A stretch of 64,000 nt of DNA from Pseudomonas sp. Irchel 3H7 (GTDB lineage Bacteria; Pseudomonadota; Gammaproteobacteria; Pseudomonadales; Pseudomonadaceae): positions 434,001 to 498,000 of the forward strand of contig NZ_FYEA01000003.1 in NCBI RefSeq assembly GCF_900187605.1, in the 5' to 3' direction. A program made the position numbers and the translations under genes. Every line of letters begins with the position of its first letter. The first letter of the stretch is position 1. Shown piece by piece: positions 20,455 to 30,490 of this stretch. The notes beneath the pieces were generated by a model. That model had not been told where the DNA came from. It worked only from the letters and a program-made list of their open reading frames with translations, and did not search any database.

Positions 20455-20716
20455 CCACAAGTTTTTTCCTACATTGGAAATACCAGATCCCGACAACGCG
20501 GCGGTTTCTCACTGCCCGAGACAGTGGACAAGGATTACAGACGTCTCAGAAACGTCTCCAGGGTTCTTAAGTGATACTGAACGTGCTCGCAGCAACCCTT
20601 CTGCGAAACAACCACTAGTAGGTGTCGCCTTGTCATCCTGTACTCACCTCCATACGTTCTTGGCATCCAGCGAGGATCGAGAGCTAACTTCGCAATCCCG
20701 GCAAGAATCTGAGCCT

Positions 20717-20863
20717 GTCGTGATGATGCCTCCTGGCGAGAACAGCACACTCGAAGAAACAGCCTACTTGATGCGCTCACCCGCAAACGCCGAGCGGTTG
20801 ATCAGATCGATCGGCGAAATGCGCGCAGGAAAAGCCAAAGTCAGACATTTGATCGAAGAGTGA
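20717..20863 (+). pseudogene. Relic of a YefM/Phd-type antitoxin C-terminus
   Basis: The translation contains EPVVMMPPGE, then [20 protein letters not shown], then IGEMRAGKAKVRHLIEE. This is the C-terminal, toxin-binding half of YefM-like antitoxins, which usually reads [28 protein letters not shown]. The DNA-binding N-terminal half is missing: upstream in-frame sequence is not antitoxin-like and runs back into the phosphatase gene in another frame. No YoeB-type toxin gene follows, since the argD-like gene begins 6 bp later on the other strand. Best read as a decayed toxin-antitoxin locus. Confidence 0.6.
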
Positions 20864-20869
20864 AAATCG

Positions 20870-22039
20870 TCACGACTGAACGACACATCCCACACCTCTG
20901 ACAATCATCTCCACCTCACGCTCATCAATCGTCAACGGTGGCAGCAGCCGTATCGTCTTGCCCCGCGTGACGTTGATCAACAGTCCATAATCCCGCGCGG
21001 CGATCAGGGTCAGATCACGCACCGGTTGTTTCAGCTCGATCCCGATCATCAAGCCCTGCCCGCGAATCGCCAGCACATTGGGATTGTCCGCCAGCTCTGC
21101 GCGCAGGCGAGTTAATAGCCGTTCCCCCTGAATCCTGGCATTTTCCAGCAGGCCCTGTTCTTCGATGATATCCAGCACCGTGCAACCGACCCGACACGCC
21201 AGTGGATTGCCGCCGAAGGTGCTGCCATGGCTGCCGGGCGTAAACAGATCCGCCGCCCTGCCCCGGGCCAGGCAAGCGCCGATCGGCACGCCGTTGCCCA
21301 GTCCTTTTGCCAGGGTCATGACATCCGGGACAATGCCTTCATGGTGAAAGGCGAACCAGCGCCCGGTACGGCCGATGCCGGTCTGGATTTCATCGAGCAT
21401 CAATAGCCACGCATGGCGATTACACAGTTCGCGCAGGGCTTTAAGGTAACCGGGCGGCGCGAGCTGCACACCGCTTTCGCCTTGGATTGGCTCAATCAGA
21501 ATCGCCACGATGCGCTCACCGTGCTTTTGCTGTACCTGCTCCAGCGCAGCGAGATCGCCGAACGGCACTTTGAGGAAATCCCCCGGCAAATCGTTGAAAC
21601 CCAGGCGTACTGCCGGGCCATCGCTGGCTGACAAGGTACCAAGTGTGCGGCCGTGGAACGCGTTGGCCATGACCACCACCAGCGGCTGTTCGATGCCTTT
21701 GCGCCAGCCGTATAAACGCGCGAGTTTCAGCGCTGTTTCATTGGCCTCGGCACCGGAATTATTGAAAAACGCGCGCTCCATGCCCGACAGCTCAGTCAGC
21801 CGTTTGGCCAGTTGTTGCTGCCAGTCGATGCTGTACAGATTCGACGTGTGCAGCAGCAACCCGGCCTGCTCGCTGATCGCCGAAACGATCCGCGGGTGTG
21901 AGTGGCCGACGTTGGTCACCGCCACACCGGCCACCGCATCCAGATATTCGCGACCGGCCTGATCCCACAGGCGAGTGCCCAGGCCCTTGGTGAAGCTCAA
22001 GGCCAGTGGTTGGTAGGTGTTCATCAGGGCGGCGGTCAT
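20870..22039 (-). CDS. ArgD-like class III aminotransferase
   Basis: This 389-residue PLP enzyme has SGAEAN (95-100), [12 protein letters not shown] (215-226) and the Schiff-base lysine K245 in TLAKGLGNG. The family transfers the delta-amino group of N-acetylornithine or succinylornithine to 2-oxoglutarate. It is not in an arginine gene context, so it may be a catabolic or accessory paralogue rather than the main ArgD. It is divergent from a LysR-type regulator, which probably controls it. Confidence 0.88.
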   Translation of the reverse strand: MTAALMNTYQPLALSFTKGLGTRLWDQAGREYLDAVAGVAVTNVGHSHPRIVSAISEQAGLLLHTSNLYSIDWQQQLAKRLTELSGMERAFFNNSGAEANETALKLARLYGWRKGIEQPLVVVMANAFHGRTLGTLSASDGPAVRLGFNDLPGDFLKVPFGDLAALEQVQQKHGERIVAILIEPIQGESGVQLAPPGYLKALRELCNRHAWLLMLDEIQTGIGRTGRWFAFHHEGIVPDVMTLAKGLGNGVPIGACLARGRAADLFTPGSHGSTFGGNPLACRVGCTVLDIIEEQGLLENARIQGERLLTRLRAELADNPNVLAIRGQGLMIGIELKQPVRDLTLIAARDYGLLINVTRGKTIRLLPPLTIDEREVEMIVRGVGCVVQS

Positions 22040-22141
22040 GACTTCAAACTCCAGTGCAGGTCGGTGTGCTGGCAGTATGGTTAGCCAGCGAAACTGGATA
22101 AACTCGGGAAAACTTCATTCATTTAAAAGCTGAGCTTGATA

Positions 22142-23047
22142 ATGGACCTGTTCCAGTCGATGAGCGTGTACGTCAAAGTCGTCGAAGCCGGGAGCATGAC
22201 GGCGGCCGCGTTGCAGTGCGACCTGTCGACGACCATGGTCGGCAATCATCTGCGCGCGCTGGAGCAACGGCTGGGCGTGCAACTGCTGCAACGCACCACT
22301 CGACGTCAGCGGCTCACTGAATTCGGCAGCGTTTACTACCAGCGTTGTCTGGAAGTGTTGGGATTGGTCGCCGATTCCGAACGCCTCGCCGAGCAGACCC
22401 TCGATCAACCCCGGGGCATGCTGCGCCTCACCGCGCCGCTGACGTTCGGCGTTGAACGGCTGGCCCCGGCGCTCAGTGAGTTTTCCTTGCTGTATCCGCA
22501 GGTCAAACTCGACGTGGTGCTGACCAACAGCCGTCCCGATCTACTGGAGAGTGGCCTGGATGTGGCGTTTCGGCTGGGCAATTTCGAGCAGTCCAACCTG
22601 ATCGCCCGGCCTTTGATCGATTACACCCTGACCGTGTGCGCCTCGCCGCACTATGTCGCCCGGCGGGGCATGCCGAAAACCCCGGAAGACCTGCAACAAC
22701 ACGACTGCCTGTCGTTCGCCTATCCCGCTGGCGACGACTGGCAATCGGTGGAAAAGCGCTGGCGTCTCAGTGGTCCCGATGGGGAGATCATGGTCGACGT
22801 CAGCGGGCCTATGCTGATCAACAGCTCCGCCGGGCTGCACCAGGCGGCCCGCACCGGCATGGGCATCGTGATGCTTCCGGATGCGCTGGTGGAACAAGAC
22901 CTGCGCGAAGGCCGACTGGTGAAGGTGATCGCCGACTTCCAGCCACCCAGCAGACCGATGCATCTGCTCTACGCGCCAGATCGTTATCGTTTGCCGAAAT
23001 TGCGCCGGTTCGTGGAGTTTGCGATGCAGACGTGGGGGAAATCCTGA
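22142..23047 (+). CDS. LysR-family transcriptional regulator
   Basis: The 301-residue protein has the LysR N-terminal winged helix, MDLFQSMSVYVKVVEAGSMTAAALQ with the conserved HTH up to LLQRTTRR, then a substrate-binding domain from about residue 90. The ATG at 22142 is chosen over a TTG two codons upstream. It is divergent from the ArgD-like aminotransferase with a 102-bp shared promoter region, the standard arrangement for a LysR regulator and its target. The effector is unknown. Confidence 0.92.
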   Translation: MDLFQSMSVYVKVVEAGSMTAAALQCDLSTTMVGNHLRALEQRLGVQLLQRTTRRQRLTEFGSVYYQRCLEVLGLVADSERLAEQTLDQPRGMLRLTAPLTFGVERLAPALSEFSLLYPQVKLDVVLTNSRPDLLESGLDVAFRLGNFEQSNLIARPLIDYTLTVCASPHYVARRGMPKTPEDLQQHDCLSFAYPAGDDWQSVEKRWRLSGPDGEIMVDVSGPMLINSSAGLHQAARTGMGIVMLPDALVEQDLREGRLVKVIADFQPPSRPMHLLYAPDRYRLPKLRRFVEFAMQTWGKS

Positions 23048-23101
23048 CGCGGCCTGCTCTACCCTTCCATGAAAAAGCGCTGACAAGGACCCGAACAGCA
23101 G

Positions 23102-23506
23102 ATGAACAACACACTCAACGTACGTGATTTGCTGCCCGCCGAAACGGAATCGGTGCGGCAGTTTCTCGGGCTGCATGGCTGGGGCCATCGCACCGGTTCA
23201 GCTGAACACTTCGCCCAGTTGATCGACAACTCTCAGCGCACCGCCGTCGCCGTCCAGGGTGGGCAGATCATCGGATTCGCTCGCGGGATCAGCGATGGTT
23301 TGTCCAACGGTTACCTGTCGATGGTGGTGGTCGATGACCAGCATCGGCGTGCAGGGATTGGCCGTGCACTGGTCGAGCACATCATGGGCGACAACCCCGA
23401 TATTACGTGGGTGCTGCGGGCCGGACGCGAGGGCGCAGAGGCTTTTTTTGCCAGCCTGGGTTTTGAAACCTCGGTGATTGCCATGGAACGGCCGCGCCGG
23501 AAATAG
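23102..23506 (+). CDS. GNAT-family N-acetyltransferase
   Basis: This 134-residue single-domain GNAT has the acetyl-CoA motif A, VVVDDQHRRAGIGRALVEHIM, carrying the Q/RxxGxG/A pattern. The substrate cannot be told from sequence. It lies 54 bp after the LysR gene on the same strand and could be co-transcribed. Confidence 0.9.
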   Translation: MNNTLNVRDLLPAETESVRQFLGLHGWGHRTGSAEHFAQLIDNSQRTAVAVQGGQIIGFARGISDGLSNGYLSMVVVDDQHRRAGIGRALVEHIMGDNPDITWVLRAGREGAEAFFASLGFETSVIAMERPRRK

Positions 23507-23640
23507 TGCACGCCGGGAAAAAACTCGACCGGCAGACCGTTGCTCCGTGACAACGCCGCCGCGCTCCCCTAAATTAGTCGGCCTGAAAAAGCCCTCGGTT
23601 TTCTCATCTCCACTCAAGTTAAAAAAGTAGTGAAATTTCA

Positions 23641-24342
23641 ATGTCCGATTTCAACACCGCTGAATCCGTAGTCACCGAATCGTCCAAAGCGGAATACGAA
23701 AACTCCATCAATCTTTCACAACACCTGCCACAAGCCAAAATCATCAGCGAGATGGTCCTGGACGCGTTCCAGTCGACCCGCGAAAGCGACCAGATCCGCG
23801 AGCTGCGCGCGGCGATCCGTCAGGCTCACGACAGTTTCGATGACGACAAGGCCTACGAGCTGATGGGCGAACTCAAGGCGCTGAAAGACGCCGAAGCCGC
23901 CGACCTCGCCGCCCTTGAAGACCTCAGCAGCAAGTTCTCGATCGGCCGCATCCTGTCCAGCTTCAAGGACGATCCGGCGTTCCAGGAAATCGTTTACGGC
24001 CTCGCGCTGAAAGTGCTGAACCAGACCCATCAGGCGATCAGCAATCCGAGCGGCGGCAAGAGCAAGGCTGCGAAGAAGAAAGAAGTCGAAATCTTCACCA
24101 TCAGCAAGGACGGCATCAGCGTGACCCTGCCACTGCGCACGCCACGCTCGCGCCTGAACGTTGACCGTGCAGCGCTGGAGTTCCTCGGTTTCACCTTCGT
24201 TGGTGAAGGCGAAGAGGCGGAGCTGGAAAGCGAAGTCTTCGTCGACAACGCGGGTACCGAGCAGGCAGTGAACCGCAAGAACATCATTACCGCGCTGCAA
24301 CAGCAGACTGCGTTTGATGGCTATAGCATCGCCGCGCAGTAA
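23641..24342 (+). CDS. Hypothetical protein, 233 residues
   Basis: I do not recognise this protein. It has an N-terminal helical and coiled-coil-prone region (about 28-95, rich in Glu, Asp, Lys and Leu), a basic linker GGKSKAAKKKEVE (137-149), and a C-terminal beta-rich part with DGISVTLPLRTPRSRLNVDRAALEFLGF. It has no signal peptide, membrane span or cysteine. It is transcribed alone and ends in a strong terminator. The basic linker and the layout suggest an oligomerising protein with a binding domain, but this is only inference. Confidence 0.72.
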   Translation: MSDFNTAESVVTESSKAEYENSINLSQHLPQAKIISEMVLDAFQSTRESDQIRELRAAIRQAHDSFDDDKAYELMGELKALKDAEAADLAALEDLSSKFSIGRILSSFKDDPAFQEIVYGLALKVLNQTHQAISNPSGGKSKAAKKKEVEIFTISKDGISVTLPLRTPRSRLNVDRAALEFLGFTFVGEGEEAELESEVFVDNAGTEQAVNRKNIITALQQQTAFDGYSIAAQ

Positions 24343-24359
24343 TAGCGCAGCGCTGAACG

Positions 24360-24396
24360 AAAAAGCCCCGCGCTGAGATTCAGGCGGGGCTTTTTG
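24360..24396 (+). terminator. Rho-independent terminator
   Basis: Stem AAAGCCCCGC/GCGGGGCTTT around a small inner hairpin, followed by a T-rich tail, 18 bp after the 233-residue gene. Confidence 0.88.
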
Positions 24397-24423
24397 TTGT
24401 CCGGCTTGGGATTTGTGAGAAGG

Positions 24424-24765
24424 CGAAAATCCTCGCCCCTCATCGGAACGCCGCCCGCCCAGCCCTCTCCCGAGGGAGAGGGAGCTGATCGGGAGATATT
24501 CAAGAGATGCACCGAAATGAAAGTGCGGTGCCGAATCCACAATCGCCTCAATCTCTCAGGTCGATGTATAGCGCAACACACCTCGGTCAGTCCCCTCTCC
24601 CAAGGGAGAGGGAGCCGATTTGCGGATATTGTGGAAGTTCGCCGAAATGAAAGTGCGGTGCCGAATCCACAATCGCCTCGACCTCTCAGGTCGATGTATA
24701 GCGCAAGACACCTCGGTCAGTCCCCTCTCCCTCCGGGAGAGGGTTAGGGTGAGGGCAAGCCGTGA
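24424..24765. repeat. Dispersed CCCTCTCCC-edged repeat with a 130-bp tandem duplication
   Basis: The stretch contains several inverted CCCTCTCCC/GGGAGAGGG blocks. The segment 24512-24600 is repeated at 24642-24730 with only three differences, an exact 130-bp period. Related copies lie at 25388, 35543, 41424 and 48356. Stop codons in all frames and the lack of a start with a ribosome site argue against coding. Confidence 0.85.
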
Positions 24766-24773
24766 AGTCACCC

Positions 24774-25265
24774 TCAAGCCGAAGGATGCAACGCTACAAT
24801 CATGTCCACCTCAATCGCCGCGTTCTTCGGCAACTGATACACACCGACTGTGGTGCGCGTGTGCCGGCCGGCATCACCGAGCACATGACTGAACACGTCC
24901 GAGGCACCGTTGGCGACTTCGCTCAGATCAACGAAGTCCGGCGTCGACTTCACATACACCGTCACCCGCAACAACGCCTTGATCTTGTCCAGCGAACCCA
25001 CCGCGTCAACGATCAACGCCAGGCAACGCATTGCACTGATGCTGGCGGCGGCCTGGGCATCCTTGAGGGTCAACTCCAGCCCAACCCGACCGGGATACTG
25101 AATCTTGCCGTGGGTGCGCGGCACCATGCCGCTGATATACAGCTCATCATGATGACGGATCAGCGGCGCGTAATTGCCGCCGGCGGTGTTCTCACCATAG
25201 ATGTCGTAGTTCAGCTCTTGGGCCAGGGCAATAAAACGCTCGTCGCAGGTCATCCTCTCAGTCAT
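24774..25265 (-). CDS. RidA-family protein
   Basis: This 163-residue protein has the chorismate mutase-like fold signatures of RidA: LYISGMVPR near the N-terminus, SLDKIKALLRVTVYVKSTPDFVDLSEV, and AIEVDMIVALHP near the end. RidA enzymes hydrolyse reactive enamine and imine intermediates from PLP enzymes. It is about 30 residues longer than the smallest RidA proteins and belongs to one of the other RidA subgroups. It is a single gene between two dispersed repeats. Confidence 0.85.
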   Translation of the reverse strand: MTERMTCDERFIALAQELNYDIYGENTAGGNYAPLIRHHDELYISGMVPRTHGKIQYPGRVGLELTLKDAQAAASISAMRCLALIVDAVGSLDKIKALLRVTVYVKSTPDFVDLSEVANGASDVFSHVLGDAGRHTRTTVGVYQLPKNAAIEVDMIVALHPSA

Positions 25266-25387
25266 TTCGCCCAGCCTTTTGATCAGTGCATGAAGAAGCT
25301 CGAATCACGGCAGTAAAACACCGAAAAAATGGCTTGGTGCTATCACTGTCGGGGTTGGATCCAAATCTAGGGGTTTTGAACTCCACT

Positions 25388-25585
25388 CGCAACCCTCACC
25401 CTAGCTCTCTCCCATAGGGAGAGGGAACCGAACGCAGGATATTGACGACATACACCGACCTGAACGCACTTTACCGAATCCATAATCGCCACGACTTTGC
25501 AGGTCGGCGGTGGACTCGAGACAACTCGATCGGCCCCCTCTCCCTCTGGAAGAGGGCTGGGCGGGCGGCGTTCCGATGAGGGGCT
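25388..25585. repeat. Dispersed CCCTCTCCC-edged repeat
   Basis: The edges are CCCTCACCCTAGCTCTCTCCC with GGGAGAGGG on the left and CCCCCTCTCCCTC with GGGCTGGGCGGGCGG on the right. The central part (ACCGACCTGAACGC, CAGGTCGGCGG) matches other copies in the window. It fills the gap between the RidA gene and the cyoE terminator. Confidence 0.8.
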
Positions 25586-25599
25586 TTACGCCAGGCAAC

Positions 25600-25636
25600 A
25601 AAAAACCCCGCACATCTCTCAATGTGCGGGGTTTTT
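25600..25636 (-). terminator. Terminator of the cyo operon
   Basis: A near-perfect 15-bp stem, AAAAACCCCGCACAT paired with ATGTGCGGGGTTTTT, 18 bp after the cyoE stop. It has A and T runs on both sides and may work in both directions. Confidence 0.9.
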
Positions 25637-25653
25637 CTTCAAGCCTTTGAGCC

Positions 25654-26541
25654 TTACGGCGCGTACGTCAGCAGCAGCTCTGCGGGCACCTTGAAGTCCA
25701 GGGACATCATGACGCTCAACGCAGTGATGGTGAAGATCGAGAACACGAACAGCTTGCGTGCCCAGACCGTGTCATCCACCGCTTTGTAGCCGGTCCAGGC
25801 CATGTACAACCAGTACATGCCCATGGCCGCGGCGACGGCGAGGTAGCTCATGCCGGCGTAACCGCTGAAGGTCAGCATCAAGGTCGCTACGAGGAACGCC
25901 AGGATGTAGAGCAGGATGTGCTTTTTGGCCACTTGAATCCCGCGCTTCACTGGCAGCACCGGAATCGATGCGGCCAGGTAATCGTTGAAGCGGAAGATAG
26001 CGATGGCGTAGGAATGCGGCATCTGCCAAAGGCTGAACATCACCAGCAACGTCAACGCGGCCATGTCGAAGCTGTTGGTTACGGCGACGTAACCGATCAC
26101 TGGCGGCATGGCGCCCGACAGACTGCCCACCAGCGTGCCGTGAACCGACTTGCGCTTGAGGTACAGACTGTAGAAGCCGACGTAGATGATGAAGCCGATC
26201 ACCGCGAACAAAGCGGCCAACGGATTGGCCACCTTGTACAACAACGCAACGCCGAGAACACCAAGGATGGTCGCGTAGACCAGGGCCAGTTTCAGGGAGA
26301 TCAAGCCCTGCACCAGCACCCGGTTCTTGGTGCGTTCCATCTTCAGGTCGATGTCGCGGTCGATGCAGTTGTTGAACACGCAACCGGAGGCAACAACCAG
26401 GGATGTACCGATCATGGCAGCCAGAAACACCGCCAGATCGACATGCCCTTTCGAGGCCAGGAAGAACCCGCCTGCCACAGAAAGCACGTTACCGAAAATG
26501 ATCCCCGGTTTGGTGATTTGGATAAAGTGCTTGAGCGACAT
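25654..26541 (-). CDS. cyoE: Protohaem IX farnesyltransferase (haem O synthase)
   Basis: This 295-residue polytopic UbiA-family prenyltransferase makes haem O for the bo3 oxidase encoded just upstream. The aspartate-rich motif [18 protein letters not shown] is the farnesyl diphosphate/Mg site, and about seven TM helices follow. It is the last gene of cyoABCDE, 11 bp after cyoD. Confidence 0.97.
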   Translation of the reverse strand: MSLKHFIQITKPGIIFGNVLSVAGGFFLASKGHVDLAVFLAAMIGTSLVVASGCVFNNCIDRDIDLKMERTKNRVLVQGLISLKLALVYATILGVLGVALLYKVANPLAALFAVIGFIIYVGFYSLYLKRKSVHGTLVGSLSGAMPPVIGYVAVTNSFDMAALTLLVMFSLWQMPHSYAIAIFRFNDYLAASIPVLPVKRGIQVAKKHILLYILAFLVATLMLTFSGYAGMSYLAVAAAMGMYWLYMAWTGYKAVDDTVWARKLFVFSIFTITALSVMMSLDFKVPAELLLTYAP

Positions 26542-26552
26542 CGGGTCTTACC

Positions 26553-26888
26553 TCACTTCGCCATCATGTAGGTGTGGATGCTGAACATGATCCACAACGA
26601 CAGGCCAACCAGCAGCACGATCACGATCGCCGTAAAGACGAATGCAATCACGTTGTTACGCTGAGCAATGGAACGGTCCAGGTGCAGGAAGTAATACAGG
26701 TGAACAATCACCTGGATTACTGCGAACAGCAGAACGATTGCCAGCGTGGTGGCTTTCGGCAGGCTCGGGTACATCACCAGACCGAATGGGATGACGGTCA
26801 GGATCACCGACAGGATGAAGCCAATGGCGTACGACTTTACGCTGCCGTGGCCAGCATCATGGCTGTCATGGGAGTGTGCATTAGCCAT
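26553..26888 (-). CDS. cyoD: Cytochrome bo3 ubiquinol oxidase subunit IV
   Basis: The 111-residue, three-TM subunit starts [20 protein letters not shown], using an ATG that overlaps the cyoC stop (TAATG). The histidine-rich N-terminus followed by SYAIGFILSVILTVIPF is typical of CyoD, which stabilises CuB binding in subunit I. Confidence 0.96.
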   Translation of the reverse strand: MANAHSHDSHDAGHGSVKSYAIGFILSVILTVIPFGLVMYPSLPKATTLAIVLLFAVIQVIVHLYYFLHLDRSIAQRNNVIAFVFTAIVIVLLVGLSLWIMFSIHTYMMAK

Positions 26889-27511
26889 TACAGAGTCCCC
26901 ATCAGGTAAACAACGGTGAATACGCAGATCCACACCACGTCCAGGAAGTGCCAGAACAGGCTCAGGCAGCTCAGACGGGTCTTGTTGGTCGCCGTCAGGC
27001 CGTGCTTGTTGACCTGGTACATCATGATGCCCATCCAGATCAGACCCGCCGACACGTGCAGACCGTGGGTACCGACCAGGGTGAAGAACGCGGACAGGAA
27101 GCCGGAACGGCTAGGACCGAAGCCCTCGGAGATCAGCAGGTGGAACTCGTTGATCTCCATGGCGATAAAGCCTGCGCCGAGCAGGAAGGTCATGAACAAC
27201 CAACCCAGTACCGCCTGCTTCTTGCCTTTGTACAACGCCAGCATGGCGAAGCCGTAGGTGATCGAACTGAACAACAGCAGAGCGGTTTCGCCCAGCACGT
27301 ATGGCAGTTCGAAGATGTCGTGGCCCGACGGGCCACCGGCGACGTTGTTTACCAGTACTGCGTACACCGCGAAGATCGACGCAAACAGAATGCAGTCGGT
27401 CATCAGGTAGAGCCAGAAACCGTATACGGTCATCTCGCCCGAGTCGTGGTGATGGTCATCGTGCCCATGGTCACCATGGGCGTGTCCAACATTGGTCACT
27501 AAGTTCGACAT
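26888..27511 (-). CDS. cyoC: Cytochrome bo3 ubiquinol oxidase subunit III
   Basis: This 207-residue subunit of the haem-copper oxidase subunit III family has five TMs, with [16 protein letters not shown] and the C-terminal [21 protein letters not shown] block. A histidine-rich segment ([16 protein letters not shown]) occurs near the N-terminus. It lies 3 bp after cyoB and overlaps cyoD by one base. Confidence 0.97.
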   Translation of the reverse strand: MSNLVTNVGHAHGDHGHDDHHHDSGEMTVYGFWLYLMTDCILFASIFAVYAVLVNNVAGGPSGHDIFELPYVLGETALLLFSSITYGFAMLALYKGKKQAVLGWLFMTFLLGAGFIAMEINEFHLLISEGFGPSRSGFLSAFFTLVGTHGLHVSAGLIWMGIMMYQVNKHGLTATNKTRLSCLSLFWHFLDVVWICVFTVVYLMGTL

Positions 27512-27514
27512 GGT

Positions 27515-29545
27515 TTAAGCCTGTTCCAACGAGGTTTCAACACGGGTGGCACCGGCCGGGATTTTCCCTGCCGCGACCAGACGCTTGTGCTGCTCGGCTT
27601 CGATACGCTCGATCGTTTCAACCGGAACCATATAGCCCTGGTCGTCACGTGCAGCGTGGATCACGAAGTAGATGACGGTGCCGGCCAGGCTGGCGATCGC
27701 CAACCACCAGATGTGCCAGATCATCGCGAAACCGAAGACGGTCAACAGTGCGCCCATCACCACGCCAGTGGCGGTGTTGTTCGGCATGTGGATCGGCTCG
27801 TACTTGGCCGGACGCTGGTACGCAGTACCGTTTTCCTTGGCTTCAGTGAACGGGTCGATGCAGTCAGCCTTAGGCAGCACAGCAAAGTTGTAGAACGGCG
27901 GTGGCGACGAGGTCGACCATTCCAGGGTGTGTGCATTCCACGGGTCACCGTGATCGCAAACGTTCTCTGGCTTGTTACGGTCACGCACGCTCACATAGAG
28001 CTGGATCAGCTGGCAGGCAATACCCACAGCGATCATCACCGCACCGAACATGGCAACGTACAGGTACGGTACCCACTCAGGGTTGGTGGTAGCGTTCAGA
28101 CGACGGGTCATGCCCATGAAGCCCAGTGCATAGAGCGGCATGAACGCGACGAAGAAGCCCGAGATCCAGAACCAGAACGCTGCTTTACCCCAGCCTTCGT
28201 GCAGCTTGAAGCCGAACGCTTTCGGGAAGTAGAACGCGAAACCAGCGATGTAACCGAATACCGCACCGCCGATGATCACGTTGTGGAAGTGCGCGATCAC
28301 GAACAGGCTGTTGTGCAGAACGAAGTCAGCACCCGGGATGGCCAGCAGTACGCCGGTCATGCCGCCGATGGCGAAGGTCACCATGAAGCCCAGAGTCCAC
28401 AGAACCTGGCTGGTGAAGCGCAGACGGCCCTGGTAGATGGTGAACAGCCAGTTGAATAGCTTCACACCCGTCGGGATGGAAATCAGCATCGTCGCCAGAC
28501 CGAAGAAGGCGTTGACGCTGGCACCCGAACCCATGGTGAAGAAGTGGTGCAGCCAAACCATGAAGCCCAGTACCGAGATCGCGCCCGAAGCGTAGATCAT
28601 CGAGTGGTGGCCGAACAGTTTCTTGCCGGTGAAGGCCGAGATCACTTCCGAGAAGATGCCGAATGCCGGCAGGATCAGGATGTAAACCTCAGGGTGGCCC
28701 CAGGCCCAGAACAGGTTGACGTACATCATTGGATTGCCACCAAGTTCATTGGTGAAAATGTGGAAATCCATGTAACGGTCAAGGGTCAGCAGTGCCAGGG
28801 TAGCGGTCAGGATCGGGAACGAAGCCACGATCAGAACGTTTGCCCAGGTGCAGGTCCAGGTAAAGATCGGCATGTCCATCAGTTTCATGCCAGGGGTACG
28901 CATTTTCAGTACGGTCGCGAGGAAGTTAACCCCCGTTAACGTCGTACCTAACCCGGATAGCTGTAGCGCCCAGATGTAGTAGTCCATGCCCACGCCAGGG
29001 CTGTATTGCAGACCCGACAATGGTGGATAGGCAACCCAACCGGTCTTGGCGAATTCGCCGACGCCCAGGGACAGGTTGATCAGCACAACGCCGGACACCA
29101 GCAGCCAGAAGCTCAGGGAGTTCAGGAACGGGAACGCAACGTCACGCGCGCCGATCTGCAGCGGCACTGCAAGGTTCATCAGGCCGGTGAAGAATGGCAT
29201 CGCCATGAAGATGATCATGATCACACCGTGAGCGGTGAAGATCTGGTCATAGTGTTCAGGTGGCAGGTAGCCAGGCGAACCCTCGGTGGCCATGGCCAAC
29301 TGGGTACGCATCATGATGGCGTCGGCAAAGCCGCGCAGCAGCATGACCATGGCGACGATGATGTACATCACGCCGATTTTCTTGTGGTCGACCGAAGTCA
29401 GCCACTCGGTCCACAAGTACGTCCACTTCTTGAAGTAGGTGATTGCAGCGAACAGCGCCAGACCACCGAGGGCGATCATGGCGATGGTCACCATCACGAT
29501 CGGCTCGTGGAATGGGACTGCTTCCCAACTTAATTTACCAAACAT
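27515..29545 (-). CDS. cyoB: Cytochrome bo3 ubiquinol oxidase subunit I
   Basis: This 676-residue haem-copper oxidase catalytic subunit has [17 protein letters not shown] with the His-Tyr crosslink ligands of CuB, the HH pair in [10 protein letters not shown], and the haem ligand segment [12 protein letters not shown]. It reduces O2 to water with electrons from ubiquinol and pumps protons. The gene starts 3 bp after cyoA and is followed by cyoC. Confidence 0.98.
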   Translation of the reverse strand: MFGKLSWEAVPFHEPIVMVTIAMIALGGLALFAAITYFKKWTYLWTEWLTSVDHKKIGVMYIIVAMVMLLRGFADAIMMRTQLAMATEGSPGYLPPEHYDQIFTAHGVIMIIFMAMPFFTGLMNLAVPLQIGARDVAFPFLNSLSFWLLVSGVVLINLSLGVGEFAKTGWVAYPPLSGLQYSPGVGMDYYIWALQLSGLGTTLTGVNFLATVLKMRTPGMKLMDMPIFTWTCTWANVLIVASFPILTATLALLTLDRYMDFHIFTNELGGNPMMYVNLFWAWGHPEVYILILPAFGIFSEVISAFTGKKLFGHHSMIYASGAISVLGFMVWLHHFFTMGSGASVNAFFGLATMLISIPTGVKLFNWLFTIYQGRLRFTSQVLWTLGFMVTFAIGGMTGVLLAIPGADFVLHNSLFVIAHFHNVIIGGAVFGYIAGFAFYFPKAFGFKLHEGWGKAAFWFWISGFFVAFMPLYALGFMGMTRRLNATTNPEWVPYLYVAMFGAVMIAVGIACQLIQLYVSVRDRNKPENVCDHGDPWNAHTLEWSTSSPPPFYNFAVLPKADCIDPFTEAKENGTAYQRPAKYEPIHMPNNTATGVVMGALLTVFGFAMIWHIWWLAIASLAGTVIYFVIHAARDDQGYMVPVETIERIEAEQHKRLVAAGKIPAGATRVETSLEQA

Positions 29546-29548
29546 CGT

Positions 29549-30490
29549 TTACTCCTCTGCCCCGGCAGCTGAATGCGAACTCGAGTCAATTTCCGTGGCC
29601 GCCACTTCTTTCTCTTTCTTCTCGTGCTTCAGCGGCTTGCCCGGCTTCATACCTTCGTACTTGTCGACGATGATCTGGAACTGGTTCGGCGTGACCGAGG
29701 AGTAGAGCTCGACTGGGTTGTTCTGGCTCGGTTTGGCAAGGGCCGCGTATTCAGCTTGATCAAGCTGTTTAGGTGACTTCTTGACTTCACTTACCCAGGC
29801 GTCGAAATCTTCCTGAGTGGTGGAGATAGCTTTGAACTTCATGCCGGTGAAACCCGCGCCGCTGTAGTTGGCGGAGATACCGTCCATCTCAGCGTTGCGG
29901 TCAGCGATCAGGTGCAGTTTGGTCTGCATGCCCGCCATCGCGTAGATCTGGCCGCCCAGACCCGGGATGAAGAACGAGTTCATCACAGCGTCAGAGGTGA
30001 TCTTGAAGTTGATTGGCGTGTGCGCCGGGAACACGATCTTGTTGACCGTGGCAATGCCTTGTTCCGGGTAGATGAACAGCCACTTCCAGTCCAGCGCAAC
30101 GACTTCGATGGTCACTGGCTTGACGTCGGATTGAATCGGACGATACGGGTCCAGTTCGTGGGTCGAAATGTAGGTGATGTAACCCAGGGCAATGATGATC
30201 AGGACCGGGATGGTCCAGACTGCCACTTCGATTTTGGTCGAGTGCGACCATTTCGGGGTGTAGACGGCGTTCTTGTTCGACGCGCGGTACTTCCAGGCGA
30301 ACAGGAAGGTCATGACGATAACCGGCACGACGACCAACAGCATCAGCAGGGTCGCGGTGATGATCAGGTTTCGCTGTTCCAGGCCAACCTGGCCCGTTGG
30401 ATTGAGCAAGGTCATGTTGCAGCCTCCCAGCAACAACGTGCCGAGCAGCGGCACTAGGCCTAGTAATCTGGGGTACCTGTTTTTACTCAT
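29549..30490 (-). CDS. cyoA: Cytochrome bo3 ubiquinol oxidase subunit II
   Basis: The 313-residue protein starts MSKNRYPRLLGLV and has a lipoprotein signal with the lipobox LGGC at C24, then two TMs and a cupredoxin domain (VALDWKWLFIYPEQGIATVNKI) that lacks the CuA ligands, as expected of quinol oxidases. It is the first gene of cyoABCDE. An ATG 18 codons upstream is in frame, but the chosen start gives the right signal peptide. Confidence 0.97.
   Translation of the reverse strand: MSKNRYPRLLGLVPLLGTLLLGGCNMTLLNPTGQVGLEQRNLIITATLLMLLVVVPVIVMTFLFAWKYRASNKNAVYTPKWSHSTKIEVAVWTIPVLIIIALGYITYISTHELDPYRPIQSDVKPVTIEVVALDWKWLFIYPEQGIATVNKIVFPAHTPINFKITSDAVMNSFFIPGLGGQIYAMAGMQTKLHLIADRNAEMDGISANYSGAGFTGMKFKAISTTQEDFDAWVSEVKKSPKQLDQAEYAALAKPSQNNPVELYSSVTPNQFQIIVDKYEGMKPGKPLKHEKKEKEVAATEIDSSSHSAAGAEE

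Noticed and set aside
20300..20716. N-terminal part of a 187-codon frame leading into the antitoxin relic
   Set aside because: It overlaps the phosphatase gene in another frame and is arginine-rich out-of-frame sequence; only the last 48 codons resemble a known protein.
24424..24765. The repeated block as a CRISPR array
   Set aside because: Only two long units with conserved rather than variable intervals, and no cas genes.
24394..24892. Overlapping open frames of 90-117 codons across the 24.4-24.8 kb repeat
   Set aside because: They arise from the repeat itself, which also appears at other intergenic sites in different frames.
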